From: a virus
Reading direction: 5' to 3' (one strand)
DNA: 64,000 nt
Virus record (IMG/VR): IMGVR_UViG_3300030390_002309
Coordinates: 1-64,000 of that record
Below the pieces are notes generated by a model. The model searched no databases. It was not told the origin of the DNA and worked only from the letters and a program-made list of their open reading frames with translations. The stretch's first letter is position 1. Every line of letters starts with the position of its first letter. The position numbers were made by a program, and so were the translations under genes. This document shows, one piece after another, positions 52,449-58,673 of the stretch.

Positions 52449-54554
52449 TTATATTAATTCTAAAAATTTCTTATTCATTGATTTTGCTACTTCATTAATC
52501 TTTTTGGTATTGATATATTGAGCTTCTTTGCCGTACATTGCATTGAATGCCTTTTCTTCAGTATCACTAATACCATATGACCCTGTAATAAAATAACTAA
52601 TTACTTTAATACCTTCTCTGGTCATCTTCTTTACTTGCTCTCTCGTATGTTTATGAGCACTTTCACCATAATAATCACCATAATAAGGCATTCCATCACT
52701 CATATTAACAAAATATGCATCTTTACCTTTTGATGCATCTAATACTTCTTTCATTATTGCATCAAAACATAATCCTTCTGGCGTCACTCCTGATACAATA
52801 CAATGAGGAAAATTAGTTTTAAGTTGACTTATACCATGCTTTCTACTATCATATGCAATTAATATCACTGGCATATCCTTTCCACTAAAATATGCTCCGG
52901 CTCTGAAACTAATAACACAATCCATATTCTCTATCATGCTACATGCTTTTGCAATTGCTACTGAGGTTGTAAATGCGTTATTAAATCTCTCTCCATTCAT
53001 TGAACCACTATTATCAATTGATATATGAATCATACCTGGATTATATGCAAATGATTCTACTTTTGCAAATATATTTTCTATACCAAATCCTGCACTTGAT
53101 ATTCTACGTTTATCAATCTTACCTGATCTTAATCTATTGAACTTAGTATCTTTCTGTTCTGCCCTTACCTTTAACTTCTTACCTAATACAATACCTCTTC
53201 TTAATCCTTCATTCACTAATTGACTATTTGCTTCTATTCTATGATCACCCCATGCTCCTTGAGTGGCCCACATATCACATTCAACATTGTTAATTAAATC
53301 TTTGGTAAAATTCTTAATAACAGCTACATCTTCATGTTTAGGAATAGAACCACCATCCCAATAATTTTCTCGCTGGTATTCAACTTTCTTAATTTCTGTA
53401 CCACTATCTTCCATCGATGAAATTGTCTTTTGTAACTTCTTACTTACACTGGTCTTCTTAATATCTTGGTTCTGAAATTCTTCTTGCTTCTTAATTGCTT
53501 TCTTAAGTTGATCTATTTGCCTTTGATTCAATTCTTCTAAATCATTTGGTGCCTTTACTCCTCCTAAATTTCTACCATCACCTTTCTTAGCCTCTTCGCC
53601 TTCTGCCTTTGAACCATCATCACTATCAACATCTCCTTCTGGTTTCTTTGCTTCTCCATTTCCATCAACTGGCTCTCCATCTTCTGCTCCACTACCTTCT
53701 CCATTACCTTCTCCTTCTCCTTCGTTTTTCTTATCTAATTCTAATGATGGTATTTGACTTTCAATAACCTTAAATACTTCATATGCTAAATCTCTAACTT
53801 CATTGGTATTCTTTAGTCTTGCAATATTCTTAAGATCGATCATCTTCCATATCTTATCTAATTCTAATACATCTAATCTACGATTTGGATTAGTTAAATT
53901 ACAAATACGGAATAAGAATGAATCCCAATCTGCACTTGTATACTCATCACTCTTAAGACCTTTATCAATAATCTTTGCATTGAAGAATTTTTCATACAAT
54001 GCTTGATAGTAACCTTTATACCCTGGTGCATTTTTATATACCCAAGCATCGATTCTTCTATCTTCTATAATATTAATAAGGCTACTTAACTTAGATATTA
54101 CATATTCTGGTGACCACCATTTGTCATATCCTTCTAAATCAGATGCTATTGCTCCATGCTTATCAGCTAATGATGACATATATTTATGATCATCAAATAA
54201 CCATGTATCTAAGTTTCTTAATGTATCAAAGTCGGTCAATTTAATATGCGATCCTTCATGTAATGCTAATCCAACGGCTGGATCAAAATCTTTATCTTTC
54301 AATGATGCTGATATAACAACTGACTTACCATCGGTATAACTATCACCACTTGTTTGAAACTTAACTGGAATGGATTCTCCTGTAACAATTCTAACAAAGT
54401 TACCTATTGCTCTACGGTAACCTGCTAACTTCATAGGGTCTTTACCTTTTGGCTTTGCAATTTCTTCTCCTAACATATCAAATTGATCATCATTAAAGAA
54501 GTCATTATCTAACCAAAAACTTGAATTGGAATCTGAATAACTGGTTTTTTTCAT
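52449..54554 (-). CDS. VWA-domain protein with HExxH motif (CobT-like partner of a MoxR/CobS AAA+)
   Basis: This is a 701-residue protein. Near residue 98, ALHEGSH provides a HExxH-type metal site within a metallopeptidase-like domain. A low-complexity acidic linker follows around residues 275-325 (EGEGNGEGSGAEDGEPVDG). The C-terminal domain from about residue 505 is a von Willebrand A fold with a MIDAS signature, ISIDNSGSMNGE, later a T and VNMSDGMPYYG. The order resembles CobT, the VWA partner of the AAA+ subunit CobS, and MoxR-linked VWA proteins. The cognate AAA+ gene lies 680 nt upstream. Such pairs act as chaperones or metal-insertion machines; here the client is unknown. It has its own class A promoter. 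Confidence 0.75.
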   Translation of the reverse strand: MKKTSYSDSNSSFWLDNDFFNDDQFDMLGEEIAKPKGKDPMKLAGYRRAIGNFVRIVTGESIPVKFQTSGDSYTDGKSVVISASLKDKDFDPAVGLALHEGSHIKLTDFDTLRNLDTWLFDDHKYMSSLADKHGAIASDLEGYDKWWSPEYVISKLSSLINIIEDRRIDAWVYKNAPGYKGYYQALYEKFFNAKIIDKGLKSDEYTSADWDSFLFRICNLTNPNRRLDVLELDKIWKMIDLKNIARLKNTNEVRDLAYEVFKVIESQIPSLELDKKNEGEGEGNGEGSGAEDGEPVDGNGEAKKPEGDVDSDDGSKAEGEEAKKGDGRNLGGVKAPNDLEELNQRQIDQLKKAIKKQEEFQNQDIKKTSVSKKLQKTISSMEDSGTEIKKVEYQRENYWDGGSIPKHEDVAVIKNFTKDLINNVECDMWATQGAWGDHRIEANSQLVNEGLRRGIVLGKKLKVRAEQKDTKFNRLRSGKIDKRRISSAGFGIENIFAKVESFAYNPGMIHISIDNSGSMNGERFNNAFTTSVAIAKACSMIENMDCVISFRAGAYFSGKDMPVILIAYDSRKHGISQLKTNFPHCIVSGVTPEGLCFDAIMKEVLDASKGKDAYFVNMSDGMPYYGDYYGESAHKHTREQVKKMTREGIKVISYFITGSYGISDTEEKAFNAMYGKEAQYINTKKINEVAKSMNKKFLELI

Positions 54555-54570
54555 ATCTATTTCTTTTTAT

Positions 54571-54629
54571 TTATATAATAAAGATAAGGACTTTTTCTGT
54601 ATTAGGCAAATCTTTTTGATGCTTTTTTT
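54571..54629 (-). promoter_or_regulatory. Class A promoter, VWA gene
   Basis: The minus strand reads AAAAAAAGCATCAAAAAGAT, TTGCCTAATACAGAAAAAGTCC, then TATCTTTA at 54579-54586 and TTATATAAATAAAAAG. Confidence 0.7.
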
Positions 54630-54640
54630 CATAAATGTTA

Positions 54641-55069
54641 TCATGATATCATTGCATTTAATGGTGGTACTTTATCATATTCATTCTTATATTCTTTTAA
54701 AAGATTATGTTCTAATCCTTTAACATATGATGTCTCACATTTGTATCCTAATACCTTACTAGTTACAATAGGCATAGGTAATACATATACCCAAATACTT
54801 TCTACATCCTTTATATGTTGTCTAATACGGTTATTTGTTATATTAGATATACATCTATAGCCTTTATGGAATCTCTGAGTTAAGTTTTGTGTTTCTCCTA
54901 TCTTTAATAACTCACCCTTATCATTTGTCATTACATATACGCCTGGCTGGTTATCTGATTTGATAGGATTACTAGGATACATTATTTCAATACCTTGCGT
55001 ATATTTAGATGATTTAATCATACATGCATATAATTCAAATCCTTTGTTTATGTAATATTCTTTATTCAT
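54641..55069 (-). CDS. GIY-YIG-type endonuclease
   Basis: This 142-residue protein has a central GIY-YIG module: GVYVMTNDKGELLKIGETQN gives GVY and KIG, then LTQRF supplies the Arg position. A C-terminal LEHNLLKEYKN holds the likely metal-binding Glu. It may be a mobile homing nuclease or a DNA-processing enzyme. It lies next to tRNA-Arg and just upstream of the VWA gene, and homing nucleases are often found near such sites. No DNA-binding zinc finger is obvious. Confidence 0.65.
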   Translation of the reverse strand: MNKEYYINKGFELYACMIKSSKYTQGIEIMYPSNPIKSDNQPGVYVMTNDKGELLKIGETQNLTQRFHKGYRCISNITNNRIRQHIKDVESIWVYVLPMPIVTSKVLGYKCETSYVKGLEHNLLKEYKNEYDKVPPLNAMIS

Positions 55070-55082
55070 ATTATTATTTTTG

Positions 55083-55156
55083 TGATCGAGAAAGGATTCG
55101 AACCTTTGACCTATTGCTTAGAAGGCAATTGCTCTATCCAACTGAGCTACTCGACC
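55083..55156 (-). tRNA. tRNA-Arg (anticodon TCT)
   Basis: A full cloverleaf is visible on the minus strand. The acceptor is GGTCGAG/CTCGATC, the D arm contains AGCTCAGTTGGATAGAGC, the anticodon arm ATTGC-CTTCTAA-GCAAT has anticodon TCT, and the T arm is AAAGG-TTCGAAT-CCTTT. The discriminator is A, and CCA is not encoded. The codon AGA is the common Arg codon in this AT-rich genome, so the tRNA probably supports phage translation. Confidence 0.95.
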
Positions 55157-55234
55157 ATTTCAAAAAGGAAGGGAGGCTCAAGAATTAACCTGATCTTTGT
55201 ACTTCCTCCCAACCTATACTAATCACCAAATTAG

Positions 55235-56401
55235 TTATACATTTAATTCTTCTTCTTCTTCAACGCCTTCTGCATTAAAGATATCCTCATCTTCTATACT
55301 ACCACAATACTTTTGAACTACTTGCTTCATAAAGGTTCTTTCACTATCTACTCCTCCATCTTCATCAAAGAAAGGATAAATACAAACCTCTGCCGATTCA
55401 GCTAATGTAAATCCATCTTCTAACAATCCTGCCATCTCAACACTTAACCTTGTACTTATTGAATTTGTTATTCTAGGAGCATCACCTTTTATTTCTTTTC
55501 TAGTCATTGATGCTATCTCTGCAATATTATCAGCTTGCTCTTGAGTCACTCCTGGATGAAGATCTTTTAATAATCCTGACTCTTGTTCTTTATCTAATGT
55601 CTCCATTTCAACAATAATAAATCTATCAACTAATGCTCTATCCATTGCTCTGGTTGCGGTATATTCATTACCTATATTTGCAGTGGCTACAAATGTAACT
55701 CCTTCTGCTACCTTAATGGTCGGTGCATCTTGATGTTCATCTAATCTTAAATATCTTTGTCCGGCATCTAATACCGTCATCAATATGTTCCATGCTTCTG
55801 GATGTGCTCTTGATATCTCATCTAATAATATAATAGCATCTTTGGTCTGGATTGCTTTTACAAATAATGATTCACTAAACATTGTACCTTCTTCTTTCTT
55901 AAAATGGGTGTTGCCAATCAATGTCCCTCTTGGATCTTGAGTGGCACCTAAATTAAAATAGAATTCTGGTCTATCTAATGCTTCTACTAATCTCTTAGCG
56001 GCCATTGTCTTACCACAACCTGCTGCTCCGGTCATCATAATATTCTTACCTCTCATTGCTGATCGAACTAAATACTTCCATTTCAAATCAGGCATTACCA
56101 ATGTCTTAGGACGAAGGTCTATTGATTCATTATGGATAAAATTCAATATTGGATCTGCTTCTAATTGTTCTGCCATTTTTACTTCTTCTACTTTTGGTTT
56201 CATATCATTAAACAATGCCATATCCTTACGTCTTGATCTTCCGGTTTCCATATCATATTCTATACATTGATTATTCTCAACACAATGTGAACACATAATA
56301 TCTCTAACATATAAATCATTACGTACATTCCCTTTTGTATCTTTTAGGATGTACTTACCATTTTTTGCTTCAACGGTTAAATAGATTATTTTTTCTTTCA
56401 T
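55235..56401 (-). CDS. MoxR/CobS-like AAA+ ATPase
   Basis: This 388-residue AAA+ protein has Walker A GAAGCGKTMAAKRL near residue 124, Walker B AIILLDEISRAHPEAWN near 193, sensor-type FVATANIGNEYTATRAMDRA and the arginine-finger region LVDRFIIVEM. It is of the kind annotated as CobS in T4-like cyanophages. The N-terminus holds two CxxC-like Cys (MCSHCVENNQC). The nearby VWA/HExxH protein is its expected partner. The nature of the complex (chelatase, chaperone or protein remodelling) is not shown by sequence. It has its own class A promoter and an SD-less leader. Confidence 0.85.
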   Translation of the reverse strand: MKEKIIYLTVEAKNGKYILKDTKGNVRNDLYVRDIMCSHCVENNQCIEYDMETGRSRRKDMALFNDMKPKVEEVKMAEQLEADPILNFIHNESIDLRPKTLVMPDLKWKYLVRSAMRGKNIMMTGAAGCGKTMAAKRLVEALDRPEFYFNLGATQDPRGTLIGNTHFKKEEGTMFSESLFVKAIQTKDAIILLDEISRAHPEAWNILMTVLDAGQRYLRLDEHQDAPTIKVAEGVTFVATANIGNEYTATRAMDRALVDRFIIVEMETLDKEQESGLLKDLHPGVTQEQADNIAEIASMTRKEIKGDAPRITNSISTRLSVEMAGLLEDGFTLAESAEVCIYPFFDEDGGVDSERTFMKQVVQKYCGSIEDEDIFNAEGVEEEEELNV

Positions 56402-56439
56402 AATTTGGTGATTTTTGGTTATTTATTAATTTTTATTTC

Positions 56440-56498
56440 TTATATATAAAGATAAGAAAAAGATCTCATTTAGGCAAATCTTTTTCAAGCTTTTTTTA
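56440..56498 (-). promoter_or_regulatory. Class A promoter, MoxR/CobS-like gene
   Basis: The minus strand reads AAAAAAGCTTGAAAAAGATT, TGCCTAAATGAGATCTTTTTC, then TATCTTTA at 56447-56454 and TATATAAGAAAT. Its upstream A-tract contains the final codons and TGA of the 32-aa gene. Confidence 0.7.
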
Positions 56499-56583
56499 AC
56501 TTTGTTTCATTTATTTTTTTGATAGCCTCTTCCATTGTAAGACCGAATTTGTCCATTAACATTTTAATTGCTACTATATTCAT
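56485..56583 (-). CDS. Small helical protein (32 aa)
   Basis: This complete 33-codon gene, start 56583, encodes MNIVAIKMLMDKFGLTMEEA then IKKINETKLKKA. It has its own class A promoter and AAGGTAGAAATT leader, the same layout as the first plus-strand gene (AAGGTAGAAATTATG). The promoter-gene-promoter arrangement strongly suggests it is expressed. No family is known. Confidence 0.65.
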   Translation of the reverse strand: MNIVAIKMLMDKFGLTMEEAIKKINETKLKKA

Positions 56584-56599
56584 AATTTCTACCTTTTTA

Positions 56600-56650
56600 T
56601 TATATATAAAGATAAGAAAAATATCTGTAATAGGCAAATCTTTTACCAGG
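56600..56650 (-). promoter_or_regulatory. Class A promoter, 32-aa gene
   Basis: The minus strand reads AAAGATTTGCCTATTACAGA, TATTTTTC, then TATCTTTA at 56607-56614 and TATATAATAAAAAGG. Confidence 0.7.
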
Positions 56651-56660
56651 AAAGTTTAAA

Positions 56661-56876
56661 TTATTTTAGGAATTTTTCTATCTCTAGTTTGGATGGCCAG
56701 CCGAGATTAAGACCACAACTTTCACAAACGTACCTTATCATTGTACTACTTTCATCTGCTACTTGTTTTATAACTTGTTGTTCGTGTTTGCATTTGTGCT
56801 GGAGTTCATTGATTTCTAAATCAATTTTCCGCTTTTCAGAAAGTAGTTTTTCCACCTTCATCTTGTTCGCATCCAT
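56661..56876 (-). CDS. Coiled coil plus zinc-ribbon protein (71 aa)
   Basis: This is a 71-residue protein. A coiled-coil N-terminal helix (KVEKLLSEKRKIDLEINELQ) is followed by CKH and C-x2-C (YVCESCGLNLGWPSK), consistent with a small zinc ribbon that includes the CxH. A role in nucleic-acid or protein interaction is plausible. A class B box lies only 4 nt before the start. Confidence 0.55.
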   Translation of the reverse strand: MDANKMKVEKLLSEKRKIDLEINELQHKCKHEQQVIKQVADESSTMIRYVCESCGLNLGWPSKLEIEKFLK

Positions 56877-56880
56877 ATCA

Positions 56881-56888
56881 ATAAATAT
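56881..56888 (-). promoter_or_regulatory. Class B box 4 nt before a start codon
   Basis: ATATTTAT is followed by TGAT and then ATG. If it is a -10-type element, the message would be leaderless or the true start is further in. Confidence 0.3.
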
Positions 56889-56901
56889 GTGAGATGCTGT
56901 A

Positions 56902-57453
56902 TTATTCTTTGATCTGAATTGTTATATCATGGGGTGCAAATTCATTGCCTCCAAAATAAGGATATAGATAATATCTTCTAATTAACCCCCAATTACCTTG
57001 TGGTCTTCTTCTTACTTCGGTAGTATCATTGTCTATAACTATTATATAATAGAATGTCTGAATATCAATTGTTACATCATATATTGTATTTATATCAATA
57101 TTTTTTATTTTACCGGATGTATGAACTCCTTCTGCATGTCTTAGCCAACATAATTCTATTTCATTATTCAAATACCTCCATCCTAATCTTATAGAGTATT
57201 TTTGATGACTCTTTCCAAAATCACTAACACCATATATTTTATTAACATCAGATTGATTCTCAGGTATTTCTGATTCATATATTGCTGAATCATCTAATAT
57301 GAATTGAAAATTTATTCTAGAATTTGTTGGATGATTAAAATAGGTTCCTGACCTATGTTCGCCTTCTGGTATTATATAAGTTCTAAAGCCTAGATCATCT
57401 TTATCTTTACCACATGATGTGCATATCAATAAGAGTAATATTAGCCTTTTCAT
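56902..57453 (-). CDS. Lipoprotein
   Basis: This 183-residue protein begins MKRLILLLLICTSCGKDKDD, a clear Bacteroidota-style lipoprotein signal with lipidated Cys14 and an acidic KDKDD sorting signal. The mature part is beta-rich (RSGTYFNHPTNSRINFQFI, IYDVTIDIQTFYYIIVID). It is likely placed on the host envelope to alter the cell surface or block superinfection. A class B box lies 6 nt from the start. Confidence 0.75.
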   Translation of the reverse strand: MKRLILLLLICTSCGKDKDDLGFRTYIIPEGEHRSGTYFNHPTNSRINFQFILDDSAIYESEIPENQSDVNKIYGVSDFGKSHQKYSIRLGWRYLNNEIELCWLRHAEGVHTSGKIKNIDINTIYDVTIDIQTFYYIIVIDNDTTEVRRRPQGNWGLIRRYYLYPYFGGNEFAPHDITIQIKE

Positions 57454-57459
57454 ATATCA

Positions 57460-57467
57460 ATAAATAT
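57460..57467 (-). promoter_or_regulatory. Class B box, lipoprotein gene
   Basis: ATATTTAT lies 6 nt before the start codon (ATATTTATTGATATATG), another very short spacing. Confidence 0.35.
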
Positions 57468-57496
57468 ATGAGTTGATATGGTATATCTACAAGTTC

Positions 57497-58018
57497 TTAA
57501 TAACTATTTTTCATCCTACCACCTAATGGATTACCCACTTCTTGATAGTAACAATTGTAACATAATAACCTTAAGTTATCTCTTATATGATTTGTCCTAT
57601 CTCCATCAATCCAATCTAGTAATAATGGCACTGAATAATCTGATACCCTTCTTACACAATAACCACATGAGTTACATTCTTCTTCAAGAATAGCATTTTT
57701 AAGTAATCTTATCTTTAATCTGCTATGTGGATAATTAGGATACTTACCTTCTAGTATATCTAATAAACCATAATGGCCTCTTAGTCTAGGCTTTGTTGCT
57801 CTAGGTATTCCTTTTCCAGCCTTGTTCTTATGTAGTTCAAACAATGTTTTACCAGTTTCTGAATCTACATATAGTTTAGAATATTTCCTAAATGCTTCAT
57901 ATGAAACTTTAAGGAAACGAGCTGCGCCTGCACAAGATTGAGTATTGACCATTGCATATCGAATCTCAGACTCTGATATGTTCATTGGTGGTCTACCCTC
58001 TCCTGGCTTGAACGGCAT
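57497..58018 (-). CDS. HNH-family-like protein with altered catalytic residues
   Basis: This is a 173-residue protein. The C-terminal half has the zinc-knuckle HNH layout: ECNSCGYC, then LLLDWIDGDRTNHIRDNLRL, then LCYNCYY. The first catalytic His, normally in DH-DGD, is replaced by Trp (LDWIDGD), and the last HNH His is replaced by Tyr after CYNC, so nuclease activity may be lost or moved. The N-terminus shows SCAGAARFLKVSYEAFRKYS, a helix-turn-helix-like segment. It may be a former homing nuclease retained as a DNA-binding protein. Confidence 0.7.
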   Translation of the reverse strand: MPFKPGEGRPPMNISESEIRYAMVNTQSCAGAARFLKVSYEAFRKYSKLYVDSETGKTLFELHKNKAGKGIPRATKPRLRGHYGLLDILEGKYPNYPHSRLKIRLLKNAILEEECNSCGYCVRRVSDYSVPLLLDWIDGDRTNHIRDNLRLLCYNCYYQEVGNPLGGRMKNSY

Positions 58019-58022
58019 TATA

Positions 58023-58331
58023 TTATCCTTTTAGTAATTCTTTTGAATCATCTACTAAGTTGCGACTATTATAAAATTTATCTCTAGCCTTTGCTCTCAT
58101 AGACTCAACATATGTTTTTTCGTCCTTAGATAATGAACTCCAAAATGATTCAAACTCTCCACCTGGAGTATTCATATATCTAGTATATGCATCTTCAGTT
58201 TTGTCATCATTCATATGCTTAGCTAAAACTGTACCTAAAATAGTTGATGCTTTAGGTTGAACTGATATTCCGTTCTTCCCCATTGCAGTATACCATTCGT
58301 CCATAATCTGTGTTACTTTGTCTTTACTCAT
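58023..58331 (-). CDS. Helical hypothetical protein (102 aa)
   Basis: This is a 102-residue helical protein (VTQIMDEWYTAMGKNGISVQ, TYVESMRAKARDKFYN). It starts just after the coding piece of the permuted tmRNA, with AAAAGGAATAAGTT before the ATG. It could be transcribed as read-through from the tmRNA promoter. No family is recognised. Confidence 0.5.
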   Translation of the reverse strand: MSKDKVTQIMDEWYTAMGKNGISVQPKASTILGTVLAKHMNDDKTEDAYTRYMNTPGGEFESFWSSLSKDEKTYVESMRAKARDKFYNSRNLVDDSKELLKG

Positions 58332-58359
58332 AACTTATTCCTTTTTTTTATTATTTCCT

Positions 58360-58660
58360 CTATATCCTCCGAAGCTTAAACGGCATGCTTCTTCAACCGT
58401 CGGTCTTGGGTGCTTAATTAAGCAGCCATCGCCATGTTAACATGTTCGCCTGTTATTGCGTTGATCTTCATTATATCCTTATCATCATGTCAAATACCTG
58501 TTCATCCCCATTTGTAGCCCGACGGAGAATCGAACTCCGGTTACATGGATGAAAACCATGCGTCCTAACCACTAGACGACCGGGCCAATTTCCTACTTAG
58601 TGGAGATGGTGGGAGTCGAACCCACGTCCATTAATGCAGCTAATATAACTACTAACGATC
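58360..58660 (-). ncRNA. ssrA: Circularly permuted (two-piece) tmRNA gene with tRNA-Glu in its intervening segment
   Basis: On the minus strand the acceptor piece comes first (58660-58601). It contains a T arm, GTGGG-TTCGACT-CCCAC (58625-58609), then CATCTCC and discriminator A. After an intervening segment holding tRNA-Glu, the coding piece begins GGGGATG (58509-58503) with an AACAGGTATTTGACA D-like region. GGGGATG pairs with CATCTCC over 7 bp, including G3-U70, the alanine identity pair. The tag frame runs 58459-58418: GCA resume codon, AITGEHVNMAMAA, then TAA. An H-type pseudoknot follows: ACGG/CCGT (58400-58397 with 58383-58380) interleaved with GAAGC/GCTTC (58391-58387 with 58375-58371). 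A P2 helix pairs GATC with GATC and TTATAT with ATATAA. It rescues stalled ribosomes and tags the product for proteolysis. Exact piece ends are inferred. Confidence 0.85.
58515..58586 (-). tRNA. tRNA-Glu (anticodon TTC), inside the permuted tmRNA gene
   Basis: A complete cloverleaf is visible. The acceptor is GGCCCGG/TCGGGCT, the anticodon arm CATGG-TTTTCAT-CCATG has TTC, the T arm is CGGAG-TTCGATT-CTCCG, and the discriminator is A, with no encoded CCA. It lies 14 nt after the tmRNA 3' end (58601) and 5 nt before the tmRNA 5' end (58509). Processing of the tRNA by RNase P and 3' nucleases would therefore also help release both tmRNA ends. Confidence 0.95.
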
Positions 58661-58664
58661 ATTT

Positions 58665-58672
58665 ATAAATAT
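58665..58672 (-). promoter_or_regulatory. Class B box, permuted tmRNA
   Basis: ATATTTAT immediately precedes the acceptor piece. A start 5-8 nt downstream would begin the RNA near the GATC of helix P2 (58660), which fits the expected 5' end of an acceptor piece and supports the minus-strand orientation of the class B signal. Confidence 0.5.
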
Positions 58673-58673
58673 G

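Noticed and set aside
55157-55234. Terminator or attenuator formed by GGGAGG/CCTCCC after tRNA-Arg
   Set aside because: The 6-bp stem has a 28-nt loop and no following T-run on the minus strand, so support is too weak to list.
58600-58660. A degenerate tRNA or an integration (att) site made of a tmRNA 3' end
   Set aside because: The 5' acceptor partner is not within 75 nt upstream, so it is not a tRNA. The matching GGGGATG, tag frame and pseudoknot found 100-240 nt downstream explain the piece better as a permuted tmRNA. No integrase is seen nearby.
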